A stretch of 64,000 nucleotides of DNA from Celerinatantimonas yamalensis (GTDB taxonomy: Bacteria > Pseudomonadota > Gammaproteobacteria > Enterobacterales > Celerinatantimonadaceae). The notes under the pieces are model-generated. The model saw only the letters and a list, made by a program, of their open reading frames with translations. It searched no databases and had not been told where the DNA came from. The position numbers and the translations under genes were made by a program. The stretch is from positions 235,322 to 299,321 of the forward strand of contig NZ_JBEQCT010000004.1 of the NCBI RefSeq assembly GCF_046054155.1, read 5' to 3'. Position 1 is the first letter of the stretch. Every line of letters begins with the position of its first letter. Shown piece after piece: positions 1 through 8,866 of this stretch.

Positions 1-875
1 CAATCACCGTTCGTCAAGATCCAACGCTGCTGCGTCAGCGTACTTACGACGGCTTAGCGATGTATATGGCCTGTGGTCTGGATCCACAGCAAAGCACTAT
101 TTTTGTACAATCGCATGTACCCGAACATGCGCAACTGGCTTGGGTGCTTAATTGTTATACACAGATGGGGGAACTGAGTCGGATGACACAGTTCAAGGAT
201 AAATCGGTCAAACATGCCAATAACATTAATGTGGGTTTGTACGATTACCCCGTTCTGCAAGCTGCGGATATCTTGATCTATCAAGCCAACCAGGTTCCGG
301 TCGGTGAAGATCAAAAGCAGCATTTAGAGTTAACCCGTGATATTGCAACGCGTTTTAACAATTTATATGGTGAAGTTTTTACTGTTCCTGATCCCTTTAT
401 TCCACAAGTTGGGGCGAAAGTGATGTCGTTGCAAGATCCCAATAAAAAAATGTCTAAATCGGATGACAATCCTAAAGCATTTATTTTGCTCAATGACACG
501 CCAAAACAAATTGAGAAAAAAATTAAATCGGCAGTGACCGATTCGGATGAGCAGGCCCGGATCTATTTCGATCCAAGCGAAAAAGCCGGTGTTTCTAATT
601 TGTTGACCTTACTCTCGGTCGCTACTGGTACGTCGATTGCTCAGTTAGTGCCTTACTACGAAGATAAAATGTATGGGCATTTGAAAAAAGATGTGGCCGA
701 CGCAGTCGTGGCCATGCTAGAGCCTGTGCAAAACCGTTATCAAGACTTGCGTCGTGATGAACAAGCAATGCGTCAGGTGATGGCAAAAGGGGCGGAAAAA
801 GCACGTGAGCACACCGTTATCACCCTCGCGAAGGTCTATGATGTCCTCGGATTTGTGCCGGCAAGCGGGATCTAA
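1..875 (+). CDS. trpS: Tryptophanyl-tRNA synthetase, 3' part (5' end outside window)
   Basis: Charges tRNA-Trp with tryptophan in the cytoplasm. The frame is open from the first complete codon at base 3 and runs to the stop at 875; compared with E. coli TrpS about 46 N-terminal residues, including the HIGH-like motif, lie left of the window. The class I signature KMSKS is visible (codons near 448), and stretches such as FVQSHVPEHAQ, VPVGEDQKQHLELTRD and KAGVSNLL are typical of bacterial TrpS. The first in-window ATG (60) is internal and is not the real start. The C-terminus ends at the usual place for the family. The gene converges on the carbonic anhydrase gene and the two share a hairpin. 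Confidence 0.97.
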   Translation, partial: ITVRQDPTLLRQRTYDGLAMYMACGLDPQQSTIFVQSHVPEHAQLAWVLNCYTQMGELSRMTQFKDKSVKHANNINVGLYDYPVLQAADILIYQANQVPVGEDQKQHLELTRDIATRFNNLYGEVFTVPDPFIPQVGAKVMSLQDPNKKMSKSDDNPKAFILLNDTPKQIEKKIKSAVTDSDEQARIYFDPSEKAGVSNLLTLLSVATGTSIAQLVPYYEDKMYGHLKKDVADAVVAMLEPVQNRYQDLRRDEQAMRQVMAKGAEKAREHTVITLAKVYDVLGFVPASGI

Positions 876-891
876 GCTCAGCAATGGTAAT

Positions 892-920
892 ACAGACACA
901 TTGCTATGCAATGTGTCTGT
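892..920. terminator. Bidirectional hairpin between trpS and carbonic anhydrase
   Basis: Perfect 12-bp inverted repeat (ACAGACACATTG at 892-903 and its complement at 909-920, loop of 5) lying between two convergent genes. It lacks a clear U-run on either side, so it is a likely but not classical terminator for both. Confidence 0.6.
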
Positions 921-924
921 CCAC

Positions 925-1668
925 TTATTCAATCACCATGCGGGCGTTTAATGGTTGAACGGGGCGCGCATCACTGTGGCCTTTCTGACTCACTATGAAT
1001 TTTTGCACCTGCTCTTTAGAGATCGTTGTATGCGCTTTTAACAGCATCCAGCTTACCCCCTCACTACATGGTGGCGTGGTGAGTGAGCCATTAAAGCGAT
1101 AATAGGTTTCGTTCAGCGGGATAAGATTCATTGGATTGAAAGTCCGGGCTAGTTTACGGCGGTCACCCGCATGCATCGGCATATTTTGCCAAAGTCCTGA
1201 TAGAACTTTATTTGCCGCGCCTTCTTGGAATAGCACGCCAACCACCGCTAAATTGCCTTGACTATCCGCATGCACAAAATGCGCTTCTAGCGGAAAATTA
1301 TGGCCATTGATCATATTTTCACTAGGTGAGTGAAAATGCAGCTGTTTTAGATCATAGCGATGATTGTTGACGGTGATATAACTGCCAGGTTCTACATTGA
1401 TTTGTACCGTATGACCGTTATTCAGCAAATCGATATGGCTGGCTTTGTAAGAAAAATGAATGGCTGGAAGCTCACCTTTGACGGTTTGAGTGATATCGAT
1501 GGGGGATTGGTTTTTTCCCTCAGAGCACATCATAAATTTGCTATTGAGCTCTCCCCAATGTTCTGGGCCTGTCGCTCCGCTATATCCCCAAGACGCACCT
1601 TGAGAAGCCAAGACTGCTGGTGAAGCGAGTAAGGCAGTGAGCAACCCAGCTTGGACGAATCGTTTCAT
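925..1668 (-). CDS. Alpha-class carbonic anhydrase, periplasmic
   Basis: Interconverts CO2 and bicarbonate, probably in the periplasm. The start at 1668 is chosen because AAGGAG lies 5-10 bases upstream and because the protein then begins with a signal peptide (MKRFVQAGLLTALL...AVLAS); the longer frame from 1746 has no ribosome site. Alpha-CA landmarks are present: CSEGKNQSPIDI near the mature N-terminus, the zinc-binding HFHSPSE followed by EAHFVH, and LTTPPCSEGV. The cysteines in the first and last of these are those that form the family disulfide. Length (247 aa) is normal. It is a single gene, convergent with trpS. Confidence 0.95.
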   Translation of the reverse strand: MKRFVQAGLLTALLASPAVLASQGASWGYSGATGPEHWGELNSKFMMCSEGKNQSPIDITQTVKGELPAIHFSYKASHIDLLNNGHTVQINVEPGSYITVNNHRYDLKQLHFHSPSENMINGHNFPLEAHFVHADSQGNLAVVGVLFQEGAANKVLSGLWQNMPMHAGDRRKLARTFNPMNLIPLNETYYRFNGSLTTPPCSEGVSWMLLKAHTTISKEQVQKFIVSQKGHSDARPVQPLNARMVIE

Positions 1669-2259
1669 ATATGACTCCTTTGAATGATTGCTACAGAATA
1701 TCTGTGATTCATTGATCAATGTGCCCTGATAAAGTAGCCACATCACAAATGGCTTTTCAGTCTCATTTTTATGAAGGCCACTGAGTTCAACAAACTTTAG
1801 TGAGTGTAGTCATAGATTATCTATTTTGATGGGATTATTGACTCTTTTATCCTTTTATAAGAGAAGGGCTAGTTATCGCATCGATCGGCTATAGCTGGAA
1901 AGAAACAAGCACTGTGAAACGTGCGCAACAGAGCAGCTATCGATAAAAATATAACAAAATGATTTATATGTGTTTTTCACATAGAGATGAGTGGGCGAAT
2001 GACTTGTAAACAGAGCGTGAGGTGACTGTTACATAGGACACTTTTGCAAAACATGACAGTTCTCATTAAACGGGGTAGAGTAAAGAACCGATAGATGAGT
2101 ATGCCTCAATGTCAGTGGCTAAGTGATAACGGCCGAGGCGTTGACGTGTTCTACGATAAACTAATAACTGCCTCTAAGCTCGATGGTCTATTTGCTGCTC
2201 TAACTTGCAAGAGTAGTTGTGGCCACTGTTTGGGCAGCCGTGTTATGCAGGGAAATGTT
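1669..2259. other. Intergenic region, divergent promoters
   Basis: About 590 bases between the divergent carbonic anhydrase and pabA genes. It is AT-rich and must hold both promoters. No ORF with a recognisable product, RNA gene or strong repeat was seen. An in-frame extension of pabA back to 2095 is open but carries no conserved sequence. Confidence 0.4.
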
Positions 2260-2871
2260 GTGCTGCTGATCATTGATAATTATGACTCATTTACTTATAA
2301 CCTTTACCAGTACTTTAGTCAGTTAGGCGAGTATGTTGAAGTGCATCGTCATGATGAGATTACCTTAGAGCAGATCGCTGAACTTGCTCCCGATTATCTG
2401 GTTATTTCCCCAGGCCCTAAAACACCGCAACAAGCGGGGATCTCATTGGCGCTGATAGCAAAATTTGCCGGTCAAATTCCTATTCTTGGGGTGTGTTTAG
2501 GCCATCAATGTATTGCGCAGTATTTCGGTGGACAGATCATCCATGCCAATAAAGTGATGCATGGTAAAACCAGCGCTGTGCATCATCGCCAGCAAGGGGT
2601 ATTTGCCGGATTACCCACGCCGTTACAAGTGACGCGTTACCACTCTTTGGTCATCGACCCGCAGACACTCCCACAGTGCTTAGAGATCACTGCTTGGATA
2701 CCTGCTGAGGGGGATGCGCCAGCTATTATTATGGGCGTTCGGCATCGCCAATTTGCCATTGAGGGAGTGCAATTTCATCCCGAAAGTATCCTCACCGAAT
2801 CGGGTTTAACGCTGCTGAATAACTTTTTAGAGTCGAATAAATCGAATGAAATAGGTGGGTTAGGTGAATAA
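2260..2871 (+). CDS. pabA: Aminodeoxychorismate synthase, glutamine amidotransferase subunit
   Basis: Supplies ammonia from glutamine to PabB to make 4-amino-4-deoxychorismate for folate. The family N-terminus LLIIDNYDSFTYNLYQYF begins directly after a GTG at 2260, which has AGGGAA 6 bases upstream; an ATG at 2245 and the open frame back to 2095 are less likely starts. Class I amidotransferase motifs are present: SPGPKTP, the nucleophile cysteine in LGVCLGHQ, VMHGKTS, RYHSLV, and the His/Glu pair in GVQFHPES. Length from the GTG is 203 aa against about 187 in E. coli. It lies just upstream of argD, the same order as in enterobacteria. Confidence 0.94.
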   Translation: MLLIIDNYDSFTYNLYQYFSQLGEYVEVHRHDEITLEQIAELAPDYLVISPGPKTPQQAGISLALIAKFAGQIPILGVCLGHQCIAQYFGGQIIHANKVMHGKTSAVHHRQQGVFAGLPTPLQVTRYHSLVIDPQTLPQCLEITAWIPAEGDAPAIIMGVRHRQFAIEGVQFHPESILTESGLTLLNNFLESNKSNEIGGLGE

Positions 2872-2898
2872 CTGGCATAATTTTTGGGATGAATAAGT

Positions 2899-2937
2899 TA
2901 TGAATAATTATGCAATTATTGGTGTTGCATTCTGATA
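2899..2937. promoter_or_regulatory. Possible ArgR (ARG box) pair upstream of argD
   Basis: TGAATAATTATGCA at about 2901-2914 resembles the ARG-box consensus TGAATaatnATTCA, and a weaker TGCATTCTGAT half-site follows about 10 bases later, so the spacing roughly fits a tandem ArgR site in front of an arginine-related operon. This is a match by eye only. Confidence 0.4.
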
Positions 2938-3125
2938 TAGTGATTGAGCCAAACCATTGATGATAGATATTTAATGCACTTTTTGCGATTAATCATCACT
3001 TTTTTCGTGTGATCGTGGCATCTTTGTGACAGACAATGGTAGGAGATTTTGGAATAATCCAGCCATTCCATGATTCATTAACGTGATGGACATGCCGATA
3101 GCCATCGGTATCAAAGGAGACAGTA

Positions 3126-4343
3126 ATGACCAATGTTAACCATCCAACTCGCGCACTCTTTGATGATGTGATGGTGCCGACGTATAACCCTGCGGCGATG
3201 ATTCCAGTTCGGGGTGAAGGTTCTCGCGTGTGGGATCAAGAAGAACGAGAGTATATCGATTTTGCCGGTGGTATTGCCGTCAGTGCACTGGGACATTGTC
3301 ATCCAGCGTTGGTGGGTGCACTAACAGAGCAAGCAAACAAGCTTTGGCACTTAAGCAATGTAATGACCAATGAACCTGCGTTGTGTTTAGCCAAGCAAAT
3401 TGTTGAGAATACCTTCGCTGACAAGGTGTTTTTTGCCAACTCTGGTGGTGAAGCTAATGAAGCTTGTTTGAAGCTGGCTCGCCGTTATGCATTTGATACC
3501 TTTGGCGAGCATAAAAACAAAATCATCGCCTTTAAACAAGGGTTCCATGGACGTACTTTTTTTACTGTGACCGTAGGTGGACAACCGGCTTATTCGGATG
3601 GATTTGGTCCTAAGCCCGGCGCTATTACACATATCCCTTACAATGATATTGAAGCTTTTAAAGCCGCCATCGATGATGACACCTGTGCGGTGATGATCGA
3701 ACCACTGCAAGGTGAGGGAGGTATCGTTTCACCGGATCTTGAATTTATTCAGCAGGTTCGTAAGTTATGTAGTCAACATCATGCTTTATTGATCTTCGAT
3801 GAAGTGCAAACTGGTATGGGGCGTACTGGTACATTGTATGCTTATCAACAGCTGGGTGTGACGCCTGATATTTTAAGTACCGCAAAATCGTTAGGCGGCG
3901 GCTTCCCGATTGCTGCGATGTTAACAACCGATGAATATGCCCCACATTTGAAACCGGGAACTCATGGCAGTACCTACGGCGGAAATCCTTTAGCTTGCGC
4001 GGTCGCCAGTAAAGTCTTTGAGTTGATTAACACGCCACAAGTACTCGATGGTGTTAAAGTCCGAGAACAGTGGTTCCGAGATGGGCTAAATGCGATTAAT
4101 GAAAAATATCATGTATTTAGTGAAATTCGAGGCAAAGGCCTGTTGTTGGGCGCAGCATTAACTAGCGAGTATGAAGGGCGTGCGCGTGAATTCCTAACGG
4201 CGGGAATTGAGTGTGGCGTCATGGTACTGGTCGCTGGTGCTAATGTTATTCGCCTAGCACCTTCGCTGATTATTCCTCGTGAAGATGTCGAAGAAGGTCT
4301 GCGCCGTTTTGAACAAGCTGTCGCCAAAGTACTCGCCAAATAA
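3126..4343 (+). CDS. argD: Acetylornithine/succinylornithine aminotransferase
   Basis: PLP-dependent class III aminotransferase, 405 aa. In arginine synthesis it makes N-acetylornithine; in the AST catabolic pathway it acts on succinylornithine (AstC role). Evidence: the start has AAAGGAGA 6 bases upstream; the sequence shows FANSGGEANE, the PLP-contacting FDEVQTGMGRTG and the PLP-lysine motif TAKSLGGGFPI, then HGSTYGGNPLA. It is directly followed by astA and astD, so in this operon it probably serves both roles, as is known for vibrios with a single argD/astC. A hairpin at 4350-4382 lies between it and astA. Confidence 0.93.
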   Translation: MTNVNHPTRALFDDVMVPTYNPAAMIPVRGEGSRVWDQEEREYIDFAGGIAVSALGHCHPALVGALTEQANKLWHLSNVMTNEPALCLAKQIVENTFADKVFFANSGGEANEACLKLARRYAFDTFGEHKNKIIAFKQGFHGRTFFTVTVGGQPAYSDGFGPKPGAITHIPYNDIEAFKAAIDDDTCAVMIEPLQGEGGIVSPDLEFIQQVRKLCSQHHALLIFDEVQTGMGRTGTLYAYQQLGVTPDILSTAKSLGGGFPIAAMLTTDEYAPHLKPGTHGSTYGGNPLACAVASKVFELINTPQVLDGVKVREQWFRDGLNAINEKYHVFSEIRGKGLLLGAALTSEYEGRAREFLTAGIECGVMVLVAGANVIRLAPSLIIPREDVEEGLRRFEQAVAKVLAK

Positions 4344-4349
4344 AGCCGC

Positions 4350-4382
4350 AGCGATCGCTTTTGAAAGAACTTAGCGATCGCT
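4350..4382 (+). repeat. Inverted repeat between argD and astA
   Basis: Two copies of the self-complementary 10-mer AGCGATCGCT (4350-4359 and 4373-4382) can pair into a strong hairpin in the argD-astA gap. There is no U-run, so it is more likely an mRNA stability or processing element, or a partial attenuator, than a terminator. Confidence 0.5.
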
Positions 4383-4409
4383 CACTCAATAATAAGGAGA
4401 GGCATATCC

Positions 4410-5423
4410 ATGCTCGTCATTCGACCGATTAAACAAAGCGATTTTTCGGCGTTATTTGAGATGGCCAAAGAATCTGGCGTGGGGTTTACCTCACTGCCTG
4501 TCGATGAGCCATTGCTTTATGACAAAATTGCGCATTCGCTGCGCTCATTTGCTCCAGAGGCACAGCCAGAGCGCTATTTTTTAATGGTCGCTGAAGATAC
4601 CGAAACGGGTCAAGTTGTAGGAACTACGGCTATCGACTCGGCAGTCGGGTTGAGCAATCCATTTTATACCTATCATTTAGGCAAAGTGGTGCATGCTTCT
4701 CGTAGTTTAAATGTCTATAACGTGGTAGAAACATTAACGCTAGGCAATGATTATACGGGTGTGACCGAGCTTTGTACCCTGTTTTTACGTGAAGCTTTTC
4801 GTTGTGGCAATAATGGTCGGTTGCTCTCAAAATGTCGTTTTTTAATGTTGGCAGAACATGGTGTACATTTTAATCCGTTAGTGATAGCGGAAATGCGCGG
4901 TGTCAGTGATGATCAAGGGCGATCACCTTTTTGGCAGTGGTTACAAGAGCACTTTTTTAGTGTGGATTTTCCGACCGCTGATCACCTCACTGGGGTAGGG
5001 CGTAAAGAATTTATCGCCGAGTTGATGCCTAAGCACCCCATCTATGTGAATTTATTATCAAAAGCCGCCCAAGCAGTCATCGGTAAGGTTCACCCTAAAA
5101 CAATTCCGGCACTAAAATTATTAGAAGCCGAAGGATTTTTAAATCGCGGGTATGTGGATATTTTTGATGCAGGCCCCACGGTTGAATGCCAACTGGCCCA
5201 TATTAAATCCGTGCAACAAAGTCAGCGGTTAACGGTCGTAATCGGTGATGTCATTGGTGGCGATGAACGGTTGTTAAGCAATACTGATTTAGCTCAATTT
5301 CGCGCCTGTGTGGATAAAGTTAACCTTAACTTAAAACGCAATGAGGTCACACTGACTGCGGCTACAGCTAAGGCTCTTCGGGTCAGTGACGGTGAACCGA
5401 TTCGCTTGGTTGCCCTGCGTTAA
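4410..5423 (+). CDS. astA: Arginine N-succinyltransferase
   Basis: First step of the ammonia-producing AST route: succinyl-CoA plus arginine gives N2-succinylarginine. The 337-aa protein matches AstA along its length (MLVIRPIKQSDF, KESGVGFTSLP, LGNDYTGVTELCTLFL, EMRGVSDDQGRSPFW, FPTADHLTGVGRKEFI, IDIFDAGP-like segment near residue 250). AAGGAGA lies 9 bases upstream of the ATG. The end of the frame is 23 bases from the astD start, so the two are co-transcribed. The astB and astE genes of the pathway are not in the window. Confidence 0.96.
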   Translation: MLVIRPIKQSDFSALFEMAKESGVGFTSLPVDEPLLYDKIAHSLRSFAPEAQPERYFLMVAEDTETGQVVGTTAIDSAVGLSNPFYTYHLGKVVHASRSLNVYNVVETLTLGNDYTGVTELCTLFLREAFRCGNNGRLLSKCRFLMLAEHGVHFNPLVIAEMRGVSDDQGRSPFWQWLQEHFFSVDFPTADHLTGVGRKEFIAELMPKHPIYVNLLSKAAQAVIGKVHPKTIPALKLLEAEGFLNRGYVDIFDAGPTVECQLAHIKSVQQSQRLTVVIGDVIGGDERLLSNTDLAQFRACVDKVNLNLKRNEVTLTAATAKALRVSDGEPIRLVALR

Positions 5424-5446
5424 ATAAAGAATGGGGAGTGAATAAC

Positions 5447-6904
5447 ATGCAATTTATTAATGGGCAATGGATTGAAGGTAAAGGCAGCGCCTTTGTCTCG
5501 ATCGACCCGGCGAAAAATCAGCAGATCTGGGAAGGAGCCGCAGCCGACGAAAAGCAAGTTGATGCCGCTGTTAACGCGGCGCGTAAAGCGCAGCAACAAT
5601 GGTGGTTAGCCGGATTTGAACAGCGCCTTGCTATCGTGAAACAGTTTGCTACGTTGTTAGAAGAAAATCATGAAGCGTTAGCGCTCACTATTGCTCAAGA
5701 AACCGGCAAGCCGCTTTGGGAAACGCGTACTGAAGTCAATGCCATGAAAGGAAAGGTGGCTATATCGGAGCAAGCCTATCATGAGCGAACTGGAGAAAAA
5801 AGTCAGCCGCTCGGCGATGCTCAGGCGTTGCTACGCCATAAACCCCATGGTGTCGTGGCCATCTTTGGTCCGTATAACTTTCCAGGGCATCTGCCCAATG
5901 GCCATATTGTACCGGCATTGCTAGCAGGCAATACAATCGTCTTTAAGCCTTCTGAACAAACGCCAGCAGTGGCTGAAGCAACGGTGCAGCTGTGGCAAAA
6001 AGCTGGGTTACCTGATGGGGTGCTTAACTTGGTGCAAGGCGAAGTAACAACGGGGAAAGCATTATCGAGCCATCTTGGTATCGATGGGTTGTTTTTTACT
6101 GGCAGCTCGGCTACCGGTCAATTGCTCCATCGCCAGTTTGCCTCACAACCTAGCAAAATTTTAGCTCTAGAGATGGGTGGCAACAACCCGTTGGTCATTG
6201 ATAAGGTCAGTGATATTGATGCGGCCGTGTATGCGATTGTGCAATCGGCCTTTATCTCATCAGGGCAGCGCTGCACTTGTGCACGACGTTTAATTGTGCC
6301 TGCTACTGAGCAAGGGGAAGCGATCTTAGGTCGCTTACTGGAAGTGAGTGCACAAATTGTGGTTGGCGAGTACGACAGCGCAGTCCAGCCATTTATGGGC
6401 GCGATGATTTCGGCTAAAGCGGCTAGCCAGATGGTGAGTGCTCAGCGTGATTTAGTCAGTCGTGGCGGCTGTCAACTATTAGCGCTGACCCAGCCTGAAG
6501 CTGACAAGGGGTTTGTCACGCCTGGGATTATTGATGTCACAGGGGTGCGTGAGCTTCCCGATGAAGAGTTCTTTGGCCCCTTGTTGCAGGTGATCCGCTA
6601 TCAAGTTTGGGATCAGGCGATTGCCATTGCCAATAATACCCGATATGGCCTATCGGCTGGATTATTAAGCGACGATCAAAGTCGCTGGCAGGATTTTTAT
6701 CAACGTAGCCGTGCGGGCATCATCAACTGGAATAAACCGATTACTGGGGCATCGAGCAGTGCGCCCTTTGGCGGAGTTGGTGATTCGGGGAATCACCGTG
6801 CCAGTGCCTATTATGCAGCCGACTATAGTGCTTATCCGGTTGCAAGCGTGCAAGCAGAGCATGTTAGCTTGCCGGAGACCCTCTCTCCTGGGATCATTTT
6901 TTAG
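5447..6904 (+). CDS. astD: Succinylglutamate-semialdehyde dehydrogenase
   Basis: NAD-dependent aldehyde dehydrogenase that oxidises N-succinylglutamate semialdehyde to N-succinylglutamate in the AST pathway. The ATG at 5447 is preferred over the GTG at 5438 because GGGGAG then sits 8 bases upstream. AstD landmarks: RHKPHGVVAIFGPYNFPGHL, FKPSEQTP, FTGSSATG, LEMGGNNPL with the catalytic Glu region, and the nucleophile in SGQRCTCARRL; the C-terminus has the AstD-type NWNKPITGASS and FGGVGDSGNHR. The 485-aa length is normal. It is the last gene of the operon and is followed by a hairpin. Confidence 0.95.
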   Translation: MQFINGQWIEGKGSAFVSIDPAKNQQIWEGAAADEKQVDAAVNAARKAQQQWWLAGFEQRLAIVKQFATLLEENHEALALTIAQETGKPLWETRTEVNAMKGKVAISEQAYHERTGEKSQPLGDAQALLRHKPHGVVAIFGPYNFPGHLPNGHIVPALLAGNTIVFKPSEQTPAVAEATVQLWQKAGLPDGVLNLVQGEVTTGKALSSHLGIDGLFFTGSSATGQLLHRQFASQPSKILALEMGGNNPLVIDKVSDIDAAVYAIVQSAFISSGQRCTCARRLIVPATEQGEAILGRLLEVSAQIVVGEYDSAVQPFMGAMISAKAASQMVSAQRDLVSRGGCQLLALTQPEADKGFVTPGIIDVTGVRELPDEEFFGPLLQVIRYQVWDQAIAIANNTRYGLSAGLLSDDQSRWQDFYQRSRAGIINWNKPITGASSSAPFGGVGDSGNHRASAYYAADYSAYPVASVQAEHVSLPETLSPGIIF

Positions 6905-6914
6905 GCATAATATA

Positions 6915-6966
6915 CCAGCCAATGGCGTTATTTGTCGGGTAGCGTTTGGCTGGTTTATTTTATTAT
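6915..6966 (+). terminator. Terminator after astD
   Basis: Inverted repeat CCAGCCAA (6915-6922) / TTGGCTGG (6946-6953) with a loop of 23, followed by a T-rich run (6954-6966). It lies 10 bases after the astD stop. Confidence 0.6.
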
Positions 6967-7249
6967 TGATCCATCGATTATCTAAAATAACAACACGTGC
7001 TTTTTTATGTATAAAAGCCTACCCATTCGCTGCAACATTGTTTCTGAAATATCAACGTCCTTTATGGCCTGTCATTGGATACGCTAAGCCTCTAAGCGCA
7101 GCAACTGGAATCGCTGTGAATCTTATACCCCTATCTTGATGCTTTGACTTGCTCAGCGGCTGCTTTTCTCAGCATATGACTAATATGCTATAAATCATTA
7201 ACGCGATTAATTTAGCGTTTGATCCCAATTCGTGAAACAAATTCGGAAA

Positions 7250-7271
7250 TTTTGGAAACCGGTTTCCAAAA
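7250..7271. promoter_or_regulatory. Perfect 22-bp palindrome, LacI-type operator, upstream of porin gene
   Basis: TTTTGGAAACC (7250-7260) followed at once by its exact complement (7261-7271). The core GGAAACCGGTTTCC with a central CG is the kind of site bound by LacI/GalR-family repressors. It is about 200 bases upstream of the porin start, in a 563-base gap that otherwise shows no gene. The regulator is not in the window. Confidence 0.6.
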
Positions 7272-7467
7272 CTGTGCGCTCTACCACATCCTAATAGCTG
7301 ATTATTTTCTAGTCTCTCAAGGCAAGCGAGGAAAGCTGTCAATATGCGCTGTACTAGCGACGTAGTGATGGGCCTAACAATTCAACCTGCGAGATGAATT
7401 GCCCTCGAGGTGCTTGTAGGGACAAATCAAAACAAAGCCAACAAACGGTACCGAAAGGATAATTGGT

Positions 7468-8676
7468 ATGAAAATGATTAAACGAATACAGCTTGTGGCG
7501 CTCGGATGTGTCTGTGTTTCACTGGCATCAGGCTCAGTATGGGCCGCTCAGAGTAAGCAAGTTGTTGGAACTCAAACCCTCAAAGAAGAACTTGCTAAAT
7601 TAGATAACATGCAACAAGCCTATCAAAGCGAACTTGCGAAAATGCGTCAATTGCGTGAACAATATGCCGCGCAGCTTAAAAAGATGAACGAAGCTAAACC
7701 GGCGCAAAGCACGCTCAGTGATAGCAAATACAACAAATTGAAAGAACAGCTCGATCGTATTCAAATATCTGGTTTTGTAAGAGCCAAATATGACTCTGAT
7801 GACCGAGATGGAATTGGCTCGGGGAGTAACAACAAACACTTCTATATGAATTTAGAAGGGAAAATGAAAGTGTCGGATGATTGGGATGCTCATTTTCAAA
7901 GCGAAACCCGCAAAGGTTATACCGTCAATCAGTCGTGGCGTAATGGTGATCCAGGTAGTGATGACCAAAACGGCACCTTTCAGCGGATCTGGGTTGAAGG
8001 TAAGCCTGCTAATATTGGCATAGCACTTGGGACTAAATGGTGGGGGCTTGGATTTCAGAATGTTCCATTTGGTCACGCCGCAGATGGTATTTCGGTGGAT
8101 TATGATGTCGTGCCAAGTTGGAATGTAAAAGCCTATTGGCTGCGTCCGCGTCAGGGGGATTTGGTGACTATGCCGAATGGTCAAGAAACCACGATAACGG
8201 GGATGAATATCACTGGTAATATCACTAAAAATCTGGCGGCCAGTATCACCTATGCAGGCAATAAAGATTATAATGGTGACCAGAAAATGAGCCAAATGGG
8301 CGCTTTTGAACTGCAATATCAAGCGACCGACGATATCTTACTGCGTGGTGCGTTTGTTAGAACGAATGCCGATGATTACAATACTAGCCAAGAGTATCGT
8401 GTTGATTATAAAGGATCGAAGCTTGAACAAGTCGGTTCTTATGGCATGTATGTTCGTTATATCGATTTTGAACGGTATGGCGATTACTCGCACGATGATG
8501 AATGGGGATCCCTGCCAAATGATGCCAAAGGTTGGCTGCTAGGGGGAACTTTCGTCCCATTTAAAAATGTGGTTTGGGAAACATTTTTCTCGGTGCAGCG
8601 CCGTAATAGAGCATCTAGCGTTGATCATAACGCGATGCGGCATCTGCTCCGTACCCAAATTGACTTCCACTTTTAA
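7468..8676 (+). CDS. Outer-membrane porin with N-terminal coiled coil
   Basis: A 402-aa outer-membrane beta-barrel, probably a porin for a sugar or similar solute. Residues 1-27 form a signal peptide (MKMIKRIQLVALG...VWAA). Residues about 35-95 are rich in heptads of Leu/Met/Gln/Lys and look like a coiled coil. From about residue 98 (ISGFVRAKYDSDDRDG) the alternating pattern of a barrel begins, and the protein ends in IDFHF with the C-terminal Phe typical of outer-membrane barrels. GAAAGGA lies 8 bases upstream of the start. The LacI-type palindrome upstream suggests control by sugar. Substrate unknown; the GH28 cluster 12 kb away is one possible partner, but this is speculation. Confidence 0.85.
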   Translation: MKMIKRIQLVALGCVCVSLASGSVWAAQSKQVVGTQTLKEELAKLDNMQQAYQSELAKMRQLREQYAAQLKKMNEAKPAQSTLSDSKYNKLKEQLDRIQISGFVRAKYDSDDRDGIGSGSNNKHFYMNLEGKMKVSDDWDAHFQSETRKGYTVNQSWRNGDPGSDDQNGTFQRIWVEGKPANIGIALGTKWWGLGFQNVPFGHAADGISVDYDVVPSWNVKAYWLRPRQGDLVTMPNGQETTITGMNITGNITKNLAASITYAGNKDYNGDQKMSQMGAFELQYQATDDILLRGAFVRTNADDYNTSQEYRVDYKGSKLEQVGSYGMYVRYIDFERYGDYSHDDEWGSLPNDAKGWLLGGTFVPFKNVVWETFFSVQRRNRASSVDHNAMRHLLRTQIDFHF

Positions 8677-8682
8677 TGGTGA

Positions 8683-8715
8683 CATCAAACCCATGTCCGG
8701 CACATGGGTTTGATG
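8683..8715 (+). terminator. Terminator hairpin after porin gene
   Basis: Perfect 14-bp stem (CATCAAACCCATGT, 8683-8696, and its complement 8702-8715) with a 5-base loop, 7 bases after the porin stop. No long U-run follows. Confidence 0.65.
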
Positions 8716-8866
8716 GGATGCCTTGTGGCAAAACTCGCAAAAATAGGAAAATAGCTACCTTTGCTGGCGTAAAAATACGTGAAAGGGTTCACAAACGCTG
8801 GCAGAGGATGCTGCTACCTTTGCTCCATCACGTACAATGGCATATACGTTTGATGGTGGAGCAATA

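Noticed and set aside
3010..3040. CRP-like sequence upstream of argD (TGTGATCGTGGCATC)
   Set aside because: Only the left half-site matches; the right half TCACA is missing.
6711..7139. 142-codon frame at the end of astD and beyond
   Set aside because: Overlaps astD in another frame, crosses its terminator and has no recognisable sequence.
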